In this document: piece by piece, positions 59,846-64,000 of the stretch
How positions within the stretch are numbered: the first letter of the stretch is position 1
Layout: each line of letters starts with the position of its first letter
NCBI GenBank assembly: GCA_021769625.1
Contig: JAETSN010000010.1
Coordinates: forward strand, 1-64,000
Direction: 5' to 3'
Source of the DNA: [Clostridium] symbiosum
Lineage (GTDB): Bacteria; Bacillota; Clostridia; Lachnospirales; Lachnospiraceae
Length of the DNA: 64,000 nt
Position numbers and translations under genes: made by a program
The notes under the pieces: model-generated
Seen by the model: the letters and a program-made list of their open reading frames with translations, nothing else
Databases searched by the model: none
Told to the model about the DNA's origin: nothing

Positions 59846-60477
59846 AAATTTATTTACTGCGACACGGACAGACGAGCTATAATGCGGAAAAGCGGTATCA
59901 GGGCACTCTGGATATCCCCCTTTCCGGGGAGGGACGGGCCAGTCTGGTGCGGGCGGATATTTTTCCCGAAAAGGTATATGTTTCGCCGTTAAGCCGCGCC
60001 CGGAACACGGCGGATGTTTTATTTCCGGAGGCGGAGCAGATCGTAGTGCAGGATTTTCGGGAAATGTGCTTCGGTGTTTTTGAGGGGCGAAGTTATCGGG
60101 ACATGGAGCATGATTCCGAATATGCGGCATGGGTGGGAGGAGGCTGCGAAGGCCGCTGTCCCGGCGGGGAGCGGAAGGCGGAGTTTTGCGGCCGCACCTG
60201 CAGGGCGTTTGTGCCGCTCGTGGAGAAAGCTTTGCAAAGTGGGGAAAAGGAGCTGGTCATCATGGCCCACGGCGGTACGCAGATGGCGATCATGGAGCGA
60301 TACGGACTGCCCCGCTATGATTATTATCACTGGTGCGGCCCCAATGCGGGCGGCTATGTGTTGGAGGCCGATGCGGATATCTGGCATAAAGACCATACGC
60401 TGGCATTGGCGGGCGAGGTGCAGTATGTCCGCGGGGAAAGCGGGCCGGAAAGCCGGGCAGGCAGGAGGGAAGCATGA
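59842..60477 (+). CDS. cobC: Histidine phosphatase, probable alpha-ribazole phosphatase CobC
   Basis: A 211-residue member of the phosphoglycerate-mutase-like family: catalytic His8 in YLLRHGQTSYN, YQGTLDIPLSGEGR, SPLSRARNTADVLF, FGVFEGRSY and the second His in IMAHGGTQMAIM. Its place between cobU/S and cbiB supports removal of the 5'-phosphate from alpha-ribazole phosphate or cobalamin phosphate. GTG start overlapping the previous stop. Confidence 0.88.
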   Translation: MKIYLLRHGQTSYNAEKRYQGTLDIPLSGEGRASLVRADIFPEKVYVSPLSRARNTADVLFPEAEQIVVQDFREMCFGVFEGRSYRDMEHDSEYAAWVGGGCEGRCPGGERKAEFCGRTCRAFVPLVEKALQSGEKELVIMAHGGTQMAIMERYGLPRYDYYHWCGPNAGGYVLEADADIWHKDHTLALAGEVQYVRGESGPESRAGRREA

Positions 60478-61433
60478 TCTGGACAGCGGTTTTGTGCGGT
60501 TTTTTGCTGGACTGCCTGTTTGGCGATCCGGAAAAAGTACCCCATCCGGTCGTATGGATGGGGAAGGCTATCGCCCGGTTGGAAAAATGGCTGCGCCGTC
60601 GTTTTCCGCAGACACCGGGCGGAGAGGGAGCCGGCGGCATTGTGTTGGCTGTCATTTTGCCTGTGGGGACTTTGCTCATAAGCGGCGGACTGTGTCTGTT
60701 GTCCCTGCGGATTCATCCGCTGTTTGGACTGGCGCTGCAGATTTTGTGGTGCTGGCAGGCGCTTGCCATGCGCTGCCTTACAAAAGAAAGCCGGAATGTA
60801 TACCGCTGCCTGAAAACGGAAGGCCTTGAGGCCGGACGCGAAGCCGTGGCCCGGATCGTGGGGCGCGATACATCGGGACTTTCGGAGGAGGGTGTTGTCA
60901 AAGCGGCGGTGGAGACAGTGGCGGAGAATTTCTGTGACGGCGTGCTGGCGCCCCTGTTTTATATGCTCCTTGGCGGAGCGCCGCTCGCGCTTGCCTATAA
61001 GGCAGTCAACACCATGGACAGTATGGTGGGATATAAAAATGACAGATATCTGCATTTTGGCAGAGCGGCGGCAAAAATGGACGATATTGCCAACTATCTG
61101 CCGTCCAGGATCGCGGCGCTTTTGTGGATTTTGGTTTCTCCGTTTTCAGGCGGAGATCTGAAAAATGCATGGAGGATCTGGCGGAGGGATAAGCGCAATC
61201 ACGCCAGTCCCAATTCAGCGCAGACAGAATCCGCCTGCGCCGGGTCTCTGGGGATCCGGCTGGCGGGTCCGGCTTCTTATTTTGGAAAACCGGTGGAGAA
61301 ACCCTATATCGGGGACGCTGTGCGGCCAATCGAGCCGGAGGATATTCTGCGCGCTGATCGGATCATGGAGGCTGCCGGCGTGCTCGGTTTGGTGATCGGG
61401 CTGGCGATCCGCGGAGCGGGATATTTTATTTGA
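60474..61433 (+). CDS. cbiB: Adenosylcobinamide-phosphate synthase CbiB
   Basis: A 319-residue membrane protein that attaches the aminopropanol arm to adenosylcobyric acid. Motifs: LLDCLFGDPEKVPHPVVWMGK, GRDTSGLSEEGVVKAAVETVAEN split by family-conserved residues, MDSMVGYKNDRYLHFG and the C-terminal IGDAVRPIEPEDI. About four membrane helices. Overlaps cobC by 4 bp. Confidence 0.95.
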   Translation: MIWTAVLCGFLLDCLFGDPEKVPHPVVWMGKAIARLEKWLRRRFPQTPGGEGAGGIVLAVILPVGTLLISGGLCLLSLRIHPLFGLALQILWCWQALAMRCLTKESRNVYRCLKTEGLEAGREAVARIVGRDTSGLSEEGVVKAAVETVAENFCDGVLAPLFYMLLGGAPLALAYKAVNTMDSMVGYKNDRYLHFGRAAAKMDDIANYLPSRIAALLWILVSPFSGGDLKNAWRIWRRDKRNHASPNSAQTESACAGSLGIRLAGPASYFGKPVEKPYIGDAVRPIEPEDILRADRIMEAAGVLGLVIGLAIRGAGYFI

Positions 61434-61447
61434 ATGGAGGCAGCACC

Positions 61448-62533
61448 ATGAACGAAAATCATCAGGCAGATGTTTCACGTCAGCCGTTGGCACACGGCGG
61501 GGACTGGACAGGATATTGGGAGGAATATGGCACACAGCCTTTGGATTTTTCGGCCAATGTGAGTCCGCTGGGCGTGCCTTTGAGCGTAAAACGGGCTATC
61601 GCTGACACCGCTGCGACCGCCGATCGGTATCCGGACCCCCTGTGCCGCTCCCTGTGCCGGAAGATCGCGGCACACGAACAGGTGCCCGAGAGCCATGTGC
61701 TGTGCGGCAACGGCGCGGCGGATCTGATCTTTCGGGCGGTGTTGGCGGGAAAGCCGAAAAAAGCCCTGCTGACCGCTCCGGCTTTTGCCGAATATGAAGC
61801 GGCTTTGGAGGTATGGGAATGTCGGCGCCAGTACTATCTTCTCCGGGAAGAAAATGATTTCAGGCCGGATGATGGTTTTTTACAGGCTATCGTGCCCGGT
61901 GTCGATATGGTATTCCTCTGTGAACCAGGCAACCCTGCAGGCGTTTCCACGCCCCGGGAATTTTTGCTGCGTGTGACAGAGCGGTGCAGCCGCTGCAAAG
62001 CTTTGCTCATACTGGACGAATGTTTCAACGGATTCCTGGAAGAACCGGAAGAACATACCCTGAAAGGCGTTCTTGCAGAATTTCCGAATCTGGTGATCAT
62101 AAGGGCGTTTACCAAGCTGTATGGCATGGCCGGGGTGCGCCTGGGATATGCGCTGTGCGCCGACAGGGTGCTGGCGGAAAAAATGCGGAGAGCGGGCCAG
62201 CCCTGGGCGGTTTCGTCCTTAGCCCAGGCCGCCGGGGAAGCCGCTCTGGAGGAGAATGCATATGTGGAAGAGGTACGCCGGACGGTGACGCGGGAGCGCG
62301 TGTGGATGGCAGGGCAGTTTAAAAATATGGGCCTGCGGGTCATTCCCGGAGAAGCCAATTATCTGCTGTTTTACTGCCGGACTCCTCTGATGGAACCTTT
62401 GCGGCAGCGTGGGATCCTGCTGCGAAGCTGCTCTGATTACCGTGGATTGGATGAGGGGTGGTACCGCACTGCCGTGCGTACCCACGAGGAAAATATCCGC
62501 CTGATACAGGCGATGAGCGAGGTGCTGCGATGA
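61448..62533 (+). CDS. cobD: L-threonine-O-3-phosphate decarboxylase CobD
   Basis: A 361-residue PLP enzyme of aminotransferase fold that makes (R)-1-amino-2-propanol phosphate for CbiB. Seen: HGGDWTGYWEEYG, LDFSANVSPLGVP, CGNGAADLIFRAVLAG, CEPGNPAGVST and the PLP lysine in AFTKLYGMAGVRLGYAL. The ATG at 61448 has GGAGG 8 nt upstream; a TTG at 61430 overlapping cbiB is less likely. Overlaps cobQ by 4 bp. No separate threonine kinase (PduX) is seen. Confidence 0.92.
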   Translation: MNENHQADVSRQPLAHGGDWTGYWEEYGTQPLDFSANVSPLGVPLSVKRAIADTAATADRYPDPLCRSLCRKIAAHEQVPESHVLCGNGAADLIFRAVLAGKPKKALLTAPAFAEYEAALEVWECRRQYYLLREENDFRPDDGFLQAIVPGVDMVFLCEPGNPAGVSTPREFLLRVTERCSRCKALLILDECFNGFLEEPEEHTLKGVLAEFPNLVIIRAFTKLYGMAGVRLGYALCADRVLAEKMRRAGQPWAVSSLAQAAGEAALEENAYVEEVRRTVTRERVWMAGQFKNMGLRVIPGEANYLLFYCRTPLMEPLRQRGILLRSCSDYRGLDEGWYRTAVRTHEENIRLIQAMSEVLR

Positions 62534-64000
62534 AACGTACAAAGTGTATTATGGTGCAGGGAACCATGTCAGGTGCGGGAAAAAGCCTTCTGTGTGCCGG
62601 ACTGTGCAGGATCTTTTCTCAGGACGGGCTGCGGGTGGCTCCCTTCAAAAGCCAGAATATGGCTCTCAACAGTTATGTCACCCGGGAGGGCCTGGAGATG
62701 GGGCGGGCCCAGGTGGTACAGGCGCAGGCGGCGGGAAAAGAGCCGGATGTGCGCATGAATCCTATTTTGTTAAAGCCCTCCAGCGATACCGGGAGCCAGG
62801 TCATCGTCAACGGCGAGATCCGGGGACAGATGAGCGCCGGGGAATATTTCAGTATGAAACGGCAGCTCATCCCGGACATTCTGAAAGCGTATCACGGTCT
62901 TTGTGCGGAAAACGACGTCATTGTGATCGAGGGAGCGGGGAGTCCTGCAGAGATCAACCTGCGCGCCGATGATATTGTCAATATGGGTATGGCGAAGCTG
63001 GCGGATGCGCCGGTGCTGCTTACGGGCGATATTGACCGCGGCGGTGTGTTCGCGCAGCTGTACGGCACAGTGGCTTTGTTGGAGGAGAGGGAGCGGGCCC
63101 GGATTGGTGGTTTGATCATCAATAAATTCCGGGGCGATGAGGAAATCCTGCGCCCTGGCCTTGCCATGCTGGAGGAAAAAACGGGAATTCCGGTGCTGGG
63201 CGTGGTGCCCTATCTTCGGGTGGATGTGGACGATGAGGACTCTCTGGCCCCCCGCCTGGAAAATCGGGAAGGGAAAAAGCCGTTGGATATTGCGGTCATA
63301 CGTCTGCCGAGAATTTCTAATTTTACTGATTTTTCCCTGTTGGACGAACACCCGGCCATGGGCGTGCGGTATGTGCAGAGCGTCCGGGAACTCGGCGTCC
63401 CGGATCTGGTGATCCTTCCCGGTACGAAAAGTACGCTTTCCGATCTTTTGTGGCTGAGACAGGGAGGGCTGGAGGCGGCAGTGTGCAAACTGGCTCATGC
63501 AGGAACACCGATATTGGGTGTCTGCGGGGGATATCAGATGTTGGGAGAGACCCTTTCCGATCCCTGTTCCACCGAGGGCGGTGGAGAGATGCGCGGTATG
63601 GGGCTTTTGCCCATTGACACCGTGTTCAGTGACCGCAAGATGCGCACCCGCATGCAGGCATCCGTGACAGCGCCCGATTTTGCCGGAGCGAAACTGGATG
63701 GCTATGAGATCCATACCGGAAGGACCACGGTGCGCGGCGAGGCTTTCTGTCTGCTGGAAAACGGGAAACCCGACGGATGCGTGTGCGGCAGCGTGTTCGG
63801 CACTTACCTTCACGGCCTGTTCGATACCGGGAGCCTGACACAGAAGCTGGCGGAATACCTGTGTGAGCGCAGGGGTATTTCCTGCGAGCAGGCAGAGCCG
63901 GTTTCCCATGCGGCATATCAGGAAAAACAGTTTGATCTGCTGGCGGATGGAATTCGCCGGGCATTGGATATGAAGGCGATCTATGCATTGATGGAGAGAT
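62530..64000 (+). CDS. cobQ: Cobyric acid synthase CbiP, 3' end beyond window
   Basis: The first 490 residues of an amidotransferase that adds four amides to adenosylcobyrinate diamide. N-terminal dethiobiotin-synthetase-like domain: MVQGTMSGAGKSLL P-loop, PFKSQNMALNSYVT, GRAQVVQAQAAG, IEGAGSPAEINLR and TGDIDRGGVFAQ. C-terminal GATase domain: LPGTKSTLSDLLWLR, nucleophile Cys in GVCGGYQMLGE and the His in YLHGLFDTG. Usual length is about 500, so only a few codons are missing. Confidence 0.95.
   Translation, partial: MKRTKCIMVQGTMSGAGKSLLCAGLCRIFSQDGLRVAPFKSQNMALNSYVTREGLEMGRAQVVQAQAAGKEPDVRMNPILLKPSSDTGSQVIVNGEIRGQMSAGEYFSMKRQLIPDILKAYHGLCAENDVIVIEGAGSPAEINLRADDIVNMGMAKLADAPVLLTGDIDRGGVFAQLYGTVALLEERERARIGGLIINKFRGDEEILRPGLAMLEEKTGIPVLGVVPYLRVDVDDEDSLAPRLENREGKKPLDIAVIRLPRISNFTDFSLLDEHPAMGVRYVQSVRELGVPDLVILPGTKSTLSDLLWLRQGGLEAAVCKLAHAGTPILGVCGGYQMLGETLSDPCSTEGGGEMRGMGLLPIDTVFSDRKMRTRMQASVTAPDFAGAKLDGYEIHTGRTTVRGEAFCLLENGKPDGCVCGSVFGTYLHGLFDTGSLTQKLAEYLCERRGISCEQAEPVSHAAYQEKQFDLLADGIRRALDMKAIYALMER

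Overview
The window reads as chromosome of an anaerobic Firmicute, most likely a gut Lachnospiraceae-type clostridium. The basis is the gene style (CUT1 and CUT2 sugar ABC transporters, LacI and AraC regulators, YesM/YesN-like two-component system), strong AGGAGG ribosome binding sites, and an anaerobic (cbi-type) cobalamin pathway. I cannot name the species. I see no rRNA, tRNA, CRISPR array, phage or transposase gene.

Layout. 1-2181: the end of a repeat element, then rpsB-tsf with a promoter and terminator. 2327-17743: a carbohydrate and C1 region with two uroporphyrinogen-decarboxylase-superfamily (URO-D) methyltransferases, a LacI regulator fused to a solute-binding domain, a rhamnose-mutarotase-like protein, a ribose/rhamnose-type ABC importer, a PocR-AraC regulator, an MtaC/MtbC-type corrinoid protein, a RACo-like corrinoid activator and a hydantoinase/oxoprolinase-family protein. 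17738-22720: hemA-hemC-cobA/hemD on the minus strand behind a cobalamin riboswitch, and a detached cbiC on the plus strand. 22768-34251: galM-like gene, two AraC regulators, a third URO-D protein, an AraF-type sugar importer and a large DUF5107-TPR protein. 34352-44527: a CUT1 importer diverging from a histidine kinase/response regulator pair, a fourth and divergent URO-D-like protein and a GH36 alpha-galactosidase. 44761-64000: a cobalamin riboswitch followed by cbiMNQO-K-D-L-F-G-H-J-ET-A, two repeat elements, then cobT-U-S, a second short CobU-like gene, cobC, cbiB, cobD and a cobQ/cbiP that runs off the window.

How it fits together. The right half makes uroporphyrinogen III, imports cobalt and builds nearly a whole cobamide. 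Precorrin-2 dehydrogenase and the corrinoid adenosyltransferase are not in the window. The left half has an obvious consumer of that cofactor: a corrinoid protein, its reductive activator and methyltransferase-fold proteins. Each of three independent sugar-import modules carries its own URO-D-family protein, and the corrinoid protein and activator sit beside the first. I infer a corrinoid-dependent pathway that removes methyl groups from imported methylated sugars or glycosides. No substrate can be read from the sequence.

The second notable signal is a family of five non-coding elements of about 190-250 bp, which I call R-elements. All lie in the same orientation and occupy operon boundaries. 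Their arms differ in sequence between copies but keep pairing. Two copies are bounded by direct repeats of 11 and 17 bp. One copy has rewritten the C-terminus of the alpha-galactosidase, and another supplies the stop codon of cbiA.
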